DNA of 64,000 nt from Clostridia bacterium (GTDB lineage: Bacteria > Bacillota > Clostridia > Oscillospirales > Acutalibacteraceae). The first letter of the stretch is position 1; every line of letters starts with the position of its first letter. The notes beneath the pieces were generated by a model. The model saw only the letters and a program-made list of their open reading frames with translations, was not told where the DNA came from and made no database searches. A program made the translations under genes and the position numbers. Positions 43,175-53,176 of this stretch are shown one piece after another. Where the stretch lies: the NCBI GenBank assembly GCA_017623575.1, contig JAGAOS010000071.1:1-64000 (forward strand), read 5' to 3'.

Positions 43175-46100
43175 TTATTTGTAATATTCAAAGGCACTGT
43201 CAAACAGACCTAAGTTATAGTTACCCTCAACATTGCGGTAGAGATTATCACCTACACGCTCGCTGTGACCCATTTTACCAAGTACGCGACCATCGGGAGA
43301 GGTAATACCCTCAATAGCCCATACGGAATTATTGGGATTAAAGCGAACATCATCGGTAGGATTGCCGTTTAAATCTACATACTGGGTAAGAATCTGACCG
43401 TTATCGGCAAGCTTTGCGGCAAGCTCCTCACTTGCAATAAAGCGACCCTCACCGTGAGAGATGGGAACGGTATAAACCTCGCCAACCTTTGCCTTACTCA
43501 TCCAGGGAGATTTGGTAGAGGCAACGCGGGTATGAACAATTCTAGACTGATGGCGACCGATGGTATTGAATGTAAGAGTGGGGCAATCAGCATCAGTATC
43601 AATAATCTCGCCGTAGGGAACAAGGCCAAGCTTAATAAGTGCCTGGAAGCCGTTACAGATACCGCACATTAAACCGTCACGCTCGCGGAGTAGCTTCATA
43701 ACGCCATCCTTAACCTCGGGTGAGCGGAAGAAGGCGGTAATAAATTTACCTGAGCCTTCGGGTTCGTCACCGCCCGAGAAGCCACCGGGGATAAATACTA
43801 TCTGACTATCTGCAAGCTTCTTTGCAAAGTATTCGGTAGATTCTGCAATAGCCGATGCAGAAAGGTTGCGGATGATAACAGTTTCGGCCTCTAAGCCAGC
43901 ACGCTCTGCCGCTCTTGCTGAATCGTACTCACAGTTTGTACCGGGGAATACAGGAATTAAAACCTTAGGTCTTGCAACCTTTATTGAAGGCGAAAGTTTT
44001 TCGCCATTTTCATAGCTTACGGTTTTAATCTCTTTGCCCTCGGTTTTAATATTGCAGGAGAATACAGGCTCCAACTTATCTTCATAGATTTTAAGAAGCT
44101 CATCAAGTGCAACACAGTTACCGTCACGGCAGATTTTTTCCTGCTCGGTGGTTGCACCAATAACTCTGCCAACATTTACATCCTCAATAAGCTCTAAAAC
44201 AAAGCTACCATAAGCATAACCAAAGATTTCATCAAGAGAAAGCTCCGGAGCAAACTTAAATCCAATAGAGTTACCAATAGCCATTTTAAGTACAGCCTCG
44301 GCAACACCGCCCATACCGGGTGTATAGCAGGCTACGCACTTTTTACTGCGGGTAAGCTCGGTAACCTTATCAAACACCTCTAAAAGTGAAGATGTAACAG
44401 GAAGTCCGTTTGCATCATACTCGGGAGTAATTAAAACAACCTTATGGTTTGCACCCTTAAATTCGGGAGAAACAATATCGGTGCATTTTTCGGTAGTTAC
44501 TGCAAAGGAAACAAGTGTGGGGGGAACATCTAAATCCTCAAAGGAGCCGCTCATAGAGTCCTTACCGCCGATAGCGGCAATTCCAAGCTCCTTTTGAGCC
44601 TTGAATGCACCAAGAAGCGCGGCAAGAGGTTTGCCCCAGCGTTTACCGTCCTTTAAGGGCTTTTCAAAATATTCCTGGAAGGTTAAATAAACATCCTCAA
44701 ACTTAGCGCCCGATGCAATAAGCTTTGCGGCCGATTCCACAACTGCTAAATATGCGCCGTGGTAGGGGCTTGCAGAGGTGATAAAGGGGTTGTAGCCGTA
44801 TGCCATAACCGAACAGGTGTTGGTTTCACCCTTTTCAAGGGAAACCTTATGAGCCATAGCCTGAATGGGGGTAAGCTGATTTTTACCGCCAAAAGGCATA
44901 AGCACTGTACCCGCACCGATTGTAGAGTCAAAGCGCTCACTAAGACCACGCTTAGAACAGATATTAAGGTCACCCGCAAGGGCTTTCATACCCTCTGCAA
45001 AGTCGGCGGGAGTTTCCTTTTTATAATCCTTTGCGGCGGCAGGAGCAATATCAATGTGCTTTTCTGCGCCATTGGAATTTAAGAAATCGCGGGAGATATC
45101 AACAATAGTTTTGCCGTTCCAGGTCATACGAAGTCTTGCTTCGGCAGTAACCTCGGCAACAACGGTAGCCTCTAAGTTTTCTTTTGCGGCAAGCTCTAAG
45201 AAACGGTCAACATCCTTAGGCTCAACAACAACCGCCATTCTTTCTTGAGATTCACTGATTGCAAGCTCGGTACCGTCAAGTCCGTCATACTTCTTGGGTA
45301 CCTTATCAAGATTAATAAGAAGTCCGTCGGCAAGCTCACCAATAGCAACCGATACACCGCCTGCGCCGAAGTCATTACAACGGCGGATTAAAAGGGATGC
45401 CTCGGGATTTCTGAACAGACGCTGAAGCTTTCTTTCCTCGGGAGCATTACCCTTTTGAACCTCTGCGCCACAGCTTTCAAGTGACTGAAGATTGTGAGAT
45501 TTAGAGGAACCGGTAGCACCACCGCAACCGTCACGACCGGTACGACCACCAAGAAGGATTACTTTATCTCCGGGGTCGGGACATTCTCTGCGAACATTTT
45601 TAGCGGGAGCTGCGGCAACAACAGCACCAATCTCCATACGCTTTGCGGCATAGCCGTCGTGATAAATTTCATCTACCAAGCCTGTTGCAAGACCAATCTG
45701 GTTACCATAGGAGCTGTAGCCTGCGGCGGCGGTAGTAACGATTTTTTTCTGAGGTAATTTACCCTCCATAGTCTTATCTACCGGACGGAGGGGGTCAGCG
45801 GCACCCGTAACACGCATTGCGCCGTAAACATAGGAACGACCTGAAAGGGGGTCACGAATAGCACCGCCAATACAGGTAGCGGCACCGCCAAAGGGCTCAA
45901 TTTCGGTAGGATGGTTGTGGGTTTCATTTTTGAAGAGTAAAAGCCAATCCTCCTCTACGCCATTTACATCAACCTTGATTTTAACGGTACAGGCATTAAT
46001 TTCTTCTGATTCATCCAATTTATCTAATTTACCCTGCTTCTTTAAATATTTAGCGGCAAGGGTACCAATATCCATAAGATTTATAGGCTTTGTTCTGCCA

Positions 46101-46867
46101 AGCTCTTTTCTGGCTTCAATATACTCATCATAAGCCGACTGTAAAAGCTCATCCTCAAACTTAACACTATCAATAGTGGTAAGGAAGGTGGTATGACGGC
46201 AGTGATCCGACCAGTAGGTATCAATCATACGGATTTCAGTGATAGTGGGATCTCTGTCCTCGGTTTTGAAATATTCCTGACAGAAGGCAATATCATCGGC
46301 ATCCATTGCAAGACCATAGGTTGCAACAAACTCCTCAAGACCCTTTCTATCCAGCTTTAAAAATCCGTCAAGAGTTTTAACCTCGGTAGGAATTTCATAA
46401 TCGGTAGCCAAGGTTTCGGGCTTTTCTAAGGTTGCCTCTCTTGCCTCAACGGGGTTGATAACATACTTTTTAATTTTTTCAATTTCTTCTGCAGTAAGGT
46501 CTCCGTAAAGGGCATAAACCTTGGCGGTGCGAACTGTGGGACGCTCCCCCTTTGAAATAATCTGCACGCACTGCGCGGCAGAATCGGCACGCTGGTCAAA
46601 CTGACCGGGAAGATACTCAACTGCAAAAATTATTTTGGCGCTGTCATCCGAAAAGCTTTCAAAGGTTTCATCTAACTGAGGCTCAGAAAATACGGTAGAA
46701 ACCGAAGCGGCAAAAAGCTCCTCGGTGATATTCTCTACATCATAGCGATTGATAAGCCTTAAAGCTTTAAGATTTTTAATCTGCAAAAAGGAAACAATAT
46801 CTTCCTTTAAATGGTCGGCCTCATGGCGAAGTCCCGCCTTTTTTTCAACAAAAATTCTATAAACCAT
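43175..46867 (-). CDS. purL: Phosphoribosylformylglycinamidine synthase, single-chain
   Basis: 1230 residues with synthetase and glutaminase parts in one chain, the long form seen in clostridia. The N-terminal PurS-like region (about 1-150) is followed by the AIRS-type synthetase halves ([12 protein letters not shown] near 230, [22 protein letters not shown], later GGKDSMSGS). The C-terminal class I glutaminase starts [20 protein letters not shown] near 965, with the nucleophile Cys in [10 protein letters not shown] and His and Glu in ISHGEGRF. It converts FGAR to FGAM. Confidence 0.97.
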   Translation of the reverse strand: MVYRIFVEKKAGLRHEADHLKEDIVSFLQIKNLKALRLINRYDVENITEELFAASVSTVFSEPQLDETFESFSDDSAKIIFAVEYLPGQFDQRADSAAQCVQIISKGERPTVRTAKVYALYGDLTAEEIEKIKKYVINPVEAREATLEKPETLATDYEIPTEVKTLDGFLKLDRKGLEEFVATYGLAMDADDIAFCQEYFKTEDRDPTITEIRMIDTYWSDHCRHTTFLTTIDSVKFEDELLQSAYDEYIEARKELGRTKPINLMDIGTLAAKYLKKQGKLDKLDESEEINACTVKIKVDVNGVEEDWLLLFKNETHNHPTEIEPFGGAATCIGGAIRDPLSGRSYVYGAMRVTGAADPLRPVDKTMEGKLPQKKIVTTAAAGYSSYGNQIGLATGLVDEIYHDGYAAKRMEIGAVVAAAPAKNVRRECPDPGDKVILLGGRTGRDGCGGATGSSKSHNLQSLESCGAEVQKGNAPEERKLQRLFRNPEASLLIRRCNDFGAGGVSVAIGELADGLLINLDKVPKKYDGLDGTELAISESQERMAVVVEPKDVDRFLELAAKENLEATVVAEVTAEARLRMTWNGKTIVDISRDFLNSNGAEKHIDIAPAAAKDYKKETPADFAEGMKALAGDLNICSKRGLSERFDSTIGAGTVLMPFGGKNQLTPIQAMAHKVSLEKGETNTCSVMAYGYNPFITSASPYHGAYLAVVESAAKLIASGAKFEDVYLTFQEYFEKPLKDGKRWGKPLAALLGAFKAQKELGIAAIGGKDSMSGSFEDLDVPPTLVSFAVTTEKCTDIVSPEFKGANHKVVLITPEYDANGLPVTSSLLEVFDKVTELTRSKKCVACYTPGMGGVAEAVLKMAIGNSIGFKFAPELSLDEIFGYAYGSFVLELIEDVNVGRVIGATTEQEKICRDGNCVALDELLKIYEDKLEPVFSCNIKTEGKEIKTVSYENGEKLSPSIKVARPKVLIPVFPGTNCEYDSARAAERAGLEAETVIIRNLSASAIAESTEYFAKKLADSQIVFIPGGFSGGDEPEGSGKFITAFFRSPEVKDGVMKLLRERDGLMCGICNGFQALIKLGLVPYGEIIDTDADCPTLTFNTIGRHQSRIVHTRVASTKSPWMSKAKVGEVYTVPISHGEGRFIASEELAAKLADNGQILTQYVDLNGNPTDDVRFNPNNSVWAIEGITSPDGRVLGKMGHSERVGDNLYRNVEGNYNLGLFDSAFEYYK

Positions 46868-46894
46868 AATTCAAAAATCCACCTTAAACTTTTA

Positions 46895-48163
46895 TTAGTT
46901 AAATGCCTTTAAGGCACGCTGACCAATATCCTTACGGTAAAATCCGTTTTCAAACTCTACCTTCTCTGTTGCGGCATAGGCTTTATCAATAGCCTCACTT
47001 AGGGTATTACCCACTGCGGTAACACCAAGCACACGACCGCCCGCCGATAAAAGCCTGTCCCCTTCTTTTTTGGCGCCTGCGACATAAACTGCAGTGTCGT
47101 CAGTAGCCTTGGGAAGCTTAATTTCAAAGCCGTTTTCATATTTTACGGGGTAGCCCTTTGATGCAACTATTACGCAACAAGCGGCACCGCTTTTAAACTT
47201 TACCATTTCGGGGGTTAAGGTTTCATTGGTAACAGCCTGCATAATGGTGAACAAGTCACTCTCCAAAAGGGGTAACACAACCTGAGTTTCGGGGTCGCCA
47301 AAGCGGCAATTATATTCAATAACCTTGGGACCCTTTGGAGTAAGCATAAGTCCAAAATAAAGACAACCCTTAAAGGTTCTGCCCTCAGCATTCATTGCAT
47401 TCATAGTGGGCAAAAAGATTGTTTCCATACAAACCTTAGCAACATCCTCAGTATAATAAGGGTTGGGGGCAACTGTACCCATACCACCTGTGTTAAGACC
47501 TGTATCATTATCTCCTGCGCGCTTGTGATCCATTGAAGAAACCATAGGAACCAAGGTTTTACCGTCAGTAAAAGCAAGAACGGACACCTCGGGACCGGTT
47601 AAAAATTCCTCCACAACAATGTTGTTTCCGCTTTCACCAAAGACCTTATCCTCCATAATAGAGCGAACAGCATCCAAAGCTTCATCACGGGTAGTGGCTA
47701 TTATAACACCTTTACCAAGAGCCAGACCATCTGCCTTGATAACTACGGGAATATCTGCAGTTTTAAGATGGTCTAAAGCATCAGCGGCATTGTCAAAAAC
47801 AAAATATTCTGCGGTGGGAATACCGTATTTTTTCATAAGATTTTTTGAAAAAACCTTACTGCCTTCAATAATGGCGGCGTTTTTGTTTGGGCCGAAGCAC
47901 TTAACACCGATTTCGTTTAAGGCATCCACACAGCCTAAAACCAGCGGATCGTCGGGTGCTACAACTGCATAATCAATGTTTTCTTTTTTTGCAAAATCCA
48001 CTATTGCAGGAATATCCTTTGCGCCGATGTTAACGCATATAGCATCCTCTGCTATACCGCCGTTACCGGGCAAAGCAAAAATAGTATCAATTGCGGGGCT
48101 TTTTTTAAGGGACTTGATTATTGTATGCTCGCGTCCGCCACCGCCGATAACCATAACCTTCAT
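46895..48163 (-). CDS. purD: Phosphoribosylamine-glycine ligase
   Basis: 422 residues. MKVMVIGGGGREHTIIKSL opens the N-terminal domain. The ATP-grasp core has KADGLALGKGVIIA, VVEEFLTGPEVSVLAF, GGMGTVAPNPYY and EYNCRFGDPETQVVLP. It joins glycine to phosphoribosylamine to give GAR. It follows a 216-nt gap after the AICAR formyltransferase gene that holds hairpin repeats, and precedes purL by 27 nt. Confidence 0.97.
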   Translation of the reverse strand: MKVMVIGGGGREHTIIKSLKKSPAIDTIFALPGNGGIAEDAICVNIGAKDIPAIVDFAKKENIDYAVVAPDDPLVLGCVDALNEIGVKCFGPNKNAAIIEGSKVFSKNLMKKYGIPTAEYFVFDNAADALDHLKTADIPVVIKADGLALGKGVIIATTRDEALDAVRSIMEDKVFGESGNNIVVEEFLTGPEVSVLAFTDGKTLVPMVSSMDHKRAGDNDTGLNTGGMGTVAPNPYYTEDVAKVCMETIFLPTMNAMNAEGRTFKGCLYFGLMLTPKGPKVIEYNCRFGDPETQVVLPLLESDLFTIMQAVTNETLTPEMVKFKSGAACCVIVASKGYPVKYENGFEIKLPKATDDTAVYVAGAKKEGDRLLSAGGRVLGVTAVGNTLSEAIDKAYAATEKVEFENGFYRKDIGQRALKAFN

Positions 48164-48379
48164 TTTATTTCTCCATTTCTGTGTTAGTGAAATTCATTAA
48201 TATATTGTTGGGGTAGGATTTCTCCCCTTCCACCGGCGTGCGCCGGTCCCCCTTCCCCGTCCGGGGACGGCTTTTTTGGTGCTATAGACTAATGTAATTT
48301 GTTTAGATTGGATTTTTTGTGCGAGGAGCTGTGCTATCTGCACCGCCTGAACAACAAAAATTCAATATAGGCAAATTAA
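48164..48379. repeat. Repeat-filled gap between purH and purD, hairpin copy A
   Basis: Directly after the purH stop lies a 60-nt hairpin (48307-48366). Its ends pair ATTG/CAAT and TTTTTTGT/ACAAAAA, and the apex has GTGC-TATCT-GCAC. The core 48323-48350 recurs exactly at 57314-57341. Further along are perfect hairpins CCGTCC-GG-GGACGG (48257-48270) and ACCGGCG-TG-CGCCGGT (48232-48247). No gene is visible in the gap. Confidence 0.8.
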
Positions 48380-49564
48380 TTAATGATGGAATAATCTCAT
48401 TCCTGTAAATGCCATTGCCATACCATATTTATTAGCACAGCTAATAACTGCATCGTCACGAATTGAACCACCGGGTTCAGCAATATATTTAACACCACTG
48501 CGTTTTGCACGCTCAATGTTATCATCAAAGGGGAAGAAGGCATCGGAGCCAAGTGCCACACCGTCAATGGTAGAAAGGTAAGCCTTAATATCCTCATCGG
48601 TTAAGGGTGCAGGCTGTTCGGTGAAATAGTTCTGCCAAATTCCGTCAGCAGTAACATCCTCTTCATTGCGATTGATATAGCCGTCAATTACATTATCGCG
48701 GGTGGGACGGGCAATATCTGCCTTGAAGGGAAGATTTAAAACCTTATCGTGCTGACGGAGGAACCAAGTATCTGCCTTGGTGCCTGCCAGACGGGTGCAG
48801 TGAATTCTGGACTGCTGACCTGCGCCAACACCGATTGCCTGACCGTCAACGGCATAGCAAACCGAGTTGGATTGGGTATATTTTAAGGTGATAAGGGCGA
48901 TAATTAAATCCCTTACTGCGCTTTCGGGTAAATCCTTATTATCGGTAACTATGTTAGAAAAAAGCTCGCGATTAATTTCAAAATTATTGCGACCCTGCTC
49001 AAAGGTGATACCGTAAACCTGCTTTGTTTCAAGCTCGGCAGGAACATAATCGGGGTCAATTTTAACTATGTTGTAGTTGCCGTTGCGCTTGGATTTTAAA
49101 ATTTCAAGTGCTTCGGGCTCATAACCGGGGGCGATGATACCGTCAGAAACCTCACGCTTAATCATTAAGGCGGTGGTAACATCACAAACATCAGAAAGGG
49201 CTACCCAGTCACCAAAGGAACACATACGGTCGGTACCACGAGCACGAGCGTAAGCACAGGCTAAGGGGGAAGCATCAAGACCCTCAATATCATCTACAAA
49301 GCAAGCCTTTTTAAGCTTGTCGGAAAGGGGTACGCCTACTGCGGCAGAGGTGGGGCTTACATGCTTAAAGGAGGTAACTGCGGGCAGACCCAAAGCGGCT
49401 TTAAGCTCCTTTACAAGCTGCCAGGAGTTGAATGCATCTAAAAAATTGATATAGCCGGGGCGACCTGAGAGTATTTCAATAGGAAGCTCACTGCCGTCTG
49501 CCATATAGATTTTAGAAGGCTTTTGATTGGGATTACAACCGTATTTAAGTTCAAATTCTTTCAT
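48380..49564 (-). CDS. purH: Stand-alone AICAR formyltransferase
   Basis: 394 residues. It corresponds to the AICAR transformylase part of PurH only; the N-terminal IMP cyclohydrolase (MGS-like) domain is absent. TSFKHVSPTSAAVGVPL contains the Lys-His of the transformylase site, and SNSVCYAVDGQAIGVGAGQQSRIHCTRLAG and DAFFPFDDNIERA are typical. It formylates AICAR with 10-formyl-THF to FAICAR. The ring-closing step is probably done by the PurO-type protein encoded just upstream in the operon. Confidence 0.92.
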   Translation of the reverse strand: MKEFELKYGCNPNQKPSKIYMADGSELPIEILSGRPGYINFLDAFNSWQLVKELKAALGLPAVTSFKHVSPTSAAVGVPLSDKLKKACFVDDIEGLDASPLACAYARARGTDRMCSFGDWVALSDVCDVTTALMIKREVSDGIIAPGYEPEALEILKSKRNGNYNIVKIDPDYVPAELETKQVYGITFEQGRNNFEINRELFSNIVTDNKDLPESAVRDLIIALITLKYTQSNSVCYAVDGQAIGVGAGQQSRIHCTRLAGTKADTWFLRQHDKVLNLPFKADIARPTRDNVIDGYINRNEEDVTADGIWQNYFTEQPAPLTDEDIKAYLSTIDGVALGSDAFFPFDDNIERAKRSGVKYIAEPGGSIRDDAVISCANKYGMAMAFTGMRLFHH

Positions 49565-49582
49565 TTTTGATTTTCCTTTCGT

Positions 49583-49612
49583 ACTAGATGCTAGACACTG
49601 GACGCTAGAGGC
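49583..49612. repeat. Short imperfect direct repeat in the gap before purH
   Basis: GATGCTAGACACTGGACGCTAGAGG contains two GCTAGA units 15 bp apart. It lies upstream of the purH ribosome binding site, between the PurO-like gene and purH. Confidence 0.45.
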
Positions 49613-49645
49613 TGAATATTTAAACCAATAAGTCTGTGTGTTGTA

Positions 49646-50362
49646 TTATTTGTTCTTATTTACAATTCGGGAATCGTACTTTCCTGTTTCTAAATCAATA
49701 TATCTTACAAAAAGGGATACCTTATTATCCTCATTTAAATTTTCCCAGATAAGCTTGGTTAAGGAATCAATATCGGTATCGGGAAGCTCTAAGGTTTTAG
49801 GCTCACCCTCATAACTTGGTAAGGGATTTCCGTCACACTTATAGGTGTGAATGAATTTTGCCTTACCTGCAATGGGATTTGAATAAGCGTAGGTGTAACG
49901 CTGACAGGAAGAGCCGTCACCCTCGGCAGATTTTAAAATGGACATTGCATAGTTCATATCGCCGTTTTCAAGGCGGATAATACCCGAGATTCTGGGGGTG
50001 TAGTTGGGGGCGTCATCCTCAAACTCGCGAGTGCGGAGTGCCTGCTCAAAGGTCATTTGTCTATCCATAAGCTCATAGATTGTGTCGGTCTGGTCACCGT
50101 TGGTAACAATTGTTTTGTTGCCAAGCACACGCACGGGAGCATAGATTATAAGGTGGGGGTCAACCATTTTGCTTTCATCAAAAGCCTGAGTGCGAATACC
50201 CTCGCCATCCTCAACAAATACTCTGTTGCGGCTGTTTTCGCTTCTACCCATTATAAAATAGGCGGTAACAGCCTTTTTGCCGTCGGCAGATTTGCCGATT
50301 ATAATTCCTCTGCCGTGGTAAGCAAGAGAATTAAGTTCATTCGCAATAGTTTTGATTTCCAT
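49646..50362 (-). CDS. IMP cyclohydrolase, PurO-like
   Basis: 238 residues. The sequence (YHGRGIIIGKSADGKKAVTAYFIMGRSENSRNRVF, then TNGDQTDTIY, NYTPRISGI and KFIHTYKCDGNPLPS) matches the IMP cyclohydrolase family first known from archaeal PurO and found in some clostridia. It closes FAICAR to IMP, the last step of the pathway. Its position between purN and the stand-alone formyltransferase gene fits a split PurH. The assignment rests on remembered family features and on context. Confidence 0.88.
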   Translation of the reverse strand: MEIKTIANELNSLAYHGRGIIIGKSADGKKAVTAYFIMGRSENSRNRVFVEDGEGIRTQAFDESKMVDPHLIIYAPVRVLGNKTIVTNGDQTDTIYELMDRQMTFEQALRTREFEDDAPNYTPRISGIIRLENGDMNYAMSILKSAEGDGSSCQRYTYAYSNPIAGKAKFIHTYKCDGNPLPSYEGEPKTLELPDTDIDSLTKLIWENLNEDNKVSLFVRYIDLETGKYDSRIVNKNK

Positions 50363-50382
50363 TATTACACATCCCTTTCAAA

Positions 50383-51018
50383 TTATTCAGCTATTATTGT
50401 TTTACCGTCTTTAACGGTTATTTTTCCGTCGCAGAAAAGCTTTGCGGCAGCGGGAAGAATCTTCCATTCTGCCTCAACCATAATTCTTTTTTGCAAGGTT
50501 TCGGGGGTGTCGTCCTCTTTTACCTCTACCGCCTTTTGCAGAATTATTGGACCTGCATCACACTCGGCGGTTACAAAATGCACCGTTGCACCCGATACCT
50601 TAACGCCCTTTTTAAGAGCTTCTTCGTGAACATGCAGACCGTAAAAGCCTTTGCCGCAAAATGAAGGAATAAGCGCGGGGTGAACATTTATCATTTTGTT
50701 TTTAAAGGCATCGCAGACCTGTTCATCCAAAATGGTCATAAAGCCTGCATAGATAACCAAATCTGCCTGCTCCTCGATTAAAAGGTCACGCATTGCCGCA
50801 CTGTAGGAGGCAATATCGGCATAATCCTTTCTGATTAAAGTGCGGGTTTTAATGTTAGCATTTTCGGCGCGGGTCAAGGCATAGGCATCTGCCTTGGAGG
50901 CTATAACGCAGGTAATTTTACCTGAGCCTAGCTCCCCTGCCCTTTCGGCATCAATAAGGGCTTGAAGATTAGTACCGCCGCCCGATACCAGAACAACGAT
51001 TTTTTTAGTGTTTATCAT
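50383..51018 (-). CDS. purN: Phosphoribosylglycinamide formyltransferase
   Basis: 211 residues. IVVLVSGGGTNLQALIDA starts the Rossmann fold. The formyltransferase signature includes YAGFMTILDEQ, NVHPALIPSFCGKGFYG with the catalytic Asn-His-Pro and GATVHFVTAECDAGPIILQ with the catalytic Asp. It converts GAR to FGAR using 10-formyl-THF. Its ATG overlaps the purM stop (ATGA), so the two are translationally coupled. Confidence 0.97.
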   Translation of the reverse strand: MINTKKIVVLVSGGGTNLQALIDAERAGELGSGKITCVIASKADAYALTRAENANIKTRTLIRKDYADIASYSAAMRDLLIEEQADLVIYAGFMTILDEQVCDAFKNKMINVHPALIPSFCGKGFYGLHVHEEALKKGVKVSGATVHFVTAECDAGPIILQKAVEVKEDDTPETLQKRIMVEAEWKILPAAAKLFCDGKITVKDGKTIIAE

Positions 51019-52052
51019 AAAATAACACCCTCGTCAGAGGAAACAACCTCACCAATAATGTAGGCGTCCTCGCCGTTAGCCTTTAAGATTTCTACTGCCT
51101 TTTCGGCATCCTCTTTAGCAACGGTAACGCTCATGCCAACACCCATATTAAAGGTGTTGAACATATCACGCTCGGGAATGTTACCAACCTTGGCTATATA
51201 TTCAAAAATAGGCAGAATTTTAAGTGCGGACTTATCTACCTTAACGCTCTTGCCATCGGGCAGGGCGCGGGGAATATTCTCATAGAAGCCGCCGCCTGTG
51301 ATGTGGGAAACTGCCTTAACCTTAACCTCTTTAAAGAGGGCAAGCATAGATTTGACATACATCTTTGTGGGGGTGAGAAGTGTTTCACCCAAGGATTTAC
51401 CGCCAAGCTCGGCTACGGGGGCGGTTAAATCTGCGTTTTCAATATCGAACACCTTACGAACAAGTGAAAAACCGTTGGAATGAACACCTGTTGATGCAAG
51501 AGCGATAACTACATCACCGTCAGCAACGGTATTTTTATCTAAGATTTTAGATTTATCTACAACGCCTGTGCAGTAGCCTGCAAGGTCATAATCATCCTCA
51601 GGCATAAGTCCGGGATGCTCGGCAGTTTCGCCACCAATAAGGGCACAACCCGCCTGAACACAACCCTCTGCAACACCGCCTACAATATCGGCGATTTTTT
51701 CGGGATAATTTTTGCCGCAAGCGATATAATCAAGGAAGAAAAGGGGCTTTGCGCCACAGCAGATAATATCATTAGCGCACATTGCAACGCAATCAATACC
51801 AATGGTATCGTGCTTATCAAGTAACATTGCAAGCTTGATTTTAGTACCAACACCGTCGGTACCCGAAACCAAAACAGGCTCACTAATGCCTGTAAGGTCT
51901 AAGCCAAAGCAACCGCCAAAGCCGCCAACATCATCCAGACAGCCTTCATTTTTAGTTCTGGCAATATGCTTTTTCATAAGCTCTACCGAGCGGTAGCCTG
52001 CAGTAATATCCACGCCTGCTGCTGCGTAGCTTTCGGATCTTGAATTTTTCAT
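51015..52052 (-). CDS. purM: Phosphoribosylformylglycinamidine cyclo-ligase (AIR synthetase)
   Basis: 345 residues. SYAAAGVDITAGYRSVELMK, GTDGVGTKIKLAMLLDKHDTIGIDCVAMCANDI, PLFFLDYIACGK and GGETAEHPGLM are AIR synthetase motifs; HITGGGFYENIPRALP and FNTFNMGVGM lie in the second half. It closes the imidazole ring of AIR. It is separated from the AAC(3)-type gene by 79 nt that include a short GC-rich palindrome near 52102-52125. Confidence 0.97.
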   Translation of the reverse strand: MKNSRSESYAAAGVDITAGYRSVELMKKHIARTKNEGCLDDVGGFGGCFGLDLTGISEPVLVSGTDGVGTKIKLAMLLDKHDTIGIDCVAMCANDIICCGAKPLFFLDYIACGKNYPEKIADIVGGVAEGCVQAGCALIGGETAEHPGLMPEDDYDLAGYCTGVVDKSKILDKNTVADGDVVIALASTGVHSNGFSLVRKVFDIENADLTAPVAELGGKSLGETLLTPTKMYVKSMLALFKEVKVKAVSHITGGGFYENIPRALPDGKSVKVDKSALKILPIFEYIAKVGNIPERDMFNTFNMGVGMSVTVAKEDAEKAVEILKANGEDAYIIGEVVSSDEGVIL

Positions 52053-52131
52053 AGTTTATTCCTCTTTTCCTTAAATTTATGTTAGATTGTGATATCGGGA
52101 ACGGGACGTCAGGGACGCCATCCCCTACATT

Positions 52132-52896
52132 TTATATTTTATCTACGAAATAATATGGGTCGGATTTTATTTTTTCTACGCCTTTTTTCCATACGGCTTT
52201 AGCGTCCATAAGGGTTGCATCAGCATCCAAAAGCTTGCCGTAGGTAAGCTCTCTTTCACTTAGCAGATTTTCTATTCTTGAATACTGCTGTAAAAAGCCG
52301 CTCTGTCCTATATTGTGCCGCCGCACCTTCATTTTGAAGGTTTCGCCCAAAGAATTGGTGACCCTATATTCTATGGGTTCGGCAGAATAATCGAAAACAT
52401 ATGGTGCTTTTCCTGCCTCCTCAACTCCGTGAAGGGTGGTGTTGTGATTGTTTACGTTTCCAATCATAAGTATTTTACCGCCCACCTCACTAAGCTTAGC
52501 AAAGGGAGAATTTTCACCGATTGGAGTGTCATCCTTTTCGTGACCCTCAGTAAACCATTCGGCAGTCTTGCCCCATACGGCGCAGGAGTGGGTTGGATGA
52601 ATACTGCGGATAACATCTTTAACCTCGGTTCTGAAATACTCGGTAAGCCACCCAACGCAAGAAGGTGTTTTATTAATGTCAAACTCCAACGTTTGATAAA
52701 CGGGGTTATAAGAAAGAGTTGGAATTACAATCGCGCCTTCATCGGTTAAAACCTCTTTAAGAGCATCAAAAAAGGTTTTGGCTCCGCCTTCAATTTCGCC
52801 CATGGCTTTAAAGGATGCGTGAATTAAAATTTTATCACCCGATTTTATGCCGAGATTTTCAAAATCTTTTATAAGCTCGGTTTTTGTGTAAGACAT
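52132..52896 (-). CDS. AAC(3)-family N-acetyltransferase
   Basis: 254 residues from the ATG at 52896 (GAGGTG upstream); the frame continues 28 codons into repeat sequence and that part is not counted. It shows the antibiotic acetyltransferase fold of the AAC(3)/YokD family: ILIHASFKAMGEIEGGAKTFFDALKEVL, IPTLSYNPV, SIHPTHSCAVWGK, GENSPFAKL and the late TTLHGVEEAG with the catalytic His. Family members acetylate the 3-amino group of aminoglycosides, but many chromosomal copies have other substrates. Its place inside the purine operon is unusual. Resistance is not shown. Confidence 0.9.
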   Translation of the reverse strand: MSYTKTELIKDFENLGIKSGDKILIHASFKAMGEIEGGAKTFFDALKEVLTDEGAIVIPTLSYNPVYQTLEFDINKTPSCVGWLTEYFRTEVKDVIRSIHPTHSCAVWGKTAEWFTEGHEKDDTPIGENSPFAKLSEVGGKILMIGNVNNHNTTLHGVEEAGKAPYVFDYSAEPIEYRVTNSLGETFKMKVRRHNIGQSGFLQQYSRIENLLSERELTYGKLLDADATLMDAKAVWKKGVEKIKSDPYYFVDKI

Positions 52897-53176
52897 ATTT
52901 TTCACCTCTGGTACAAGACCGGTTTTATTCGACATAGCTTGTGCGTTAGGTGCAACCGTACCCCGCGCCCGCCGGTCCAAGACCGCCTTAAAACCACGAT
53001 TGACATGGACGCGGAACGGGGCTTTTGCGATAATAAAAACCTATTCGTAATTGGATGAAACGCCACGCGTTTCGTAGCCGCAGAGAAAATTGTTCAGATT
53101 GGATTTTTTGTGCGAGGAGCTGTGCTATTTGCACCGCCCGAGCAACAAAAATTCAATATGGGCAATTTAATCAAGG
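52897..53176. repeat. Repeat-filled gap after purF, hairpin copy B and GC-rich palindromes
   Basis: A 60-nt hairpin at 53098-53157 differs from copy A (48307-48366) at 3 of 60 positions and again starts just after a stop codon, that of purF. The rest (52941-53060) holds GC-rich inverted segments such as CCGCG..CGCGG and GGCGGTC..GACCGCC-like pieces. No gene is seen. Confidence 0.78.

Noticed and set aside
52897..52980. N-terminal extension of the AAC(3)-type gene by 28 codons
   Set aside because: It reads through GC-rich repeat sequence; a good ribosome binding site precedes the ATG at 52896.
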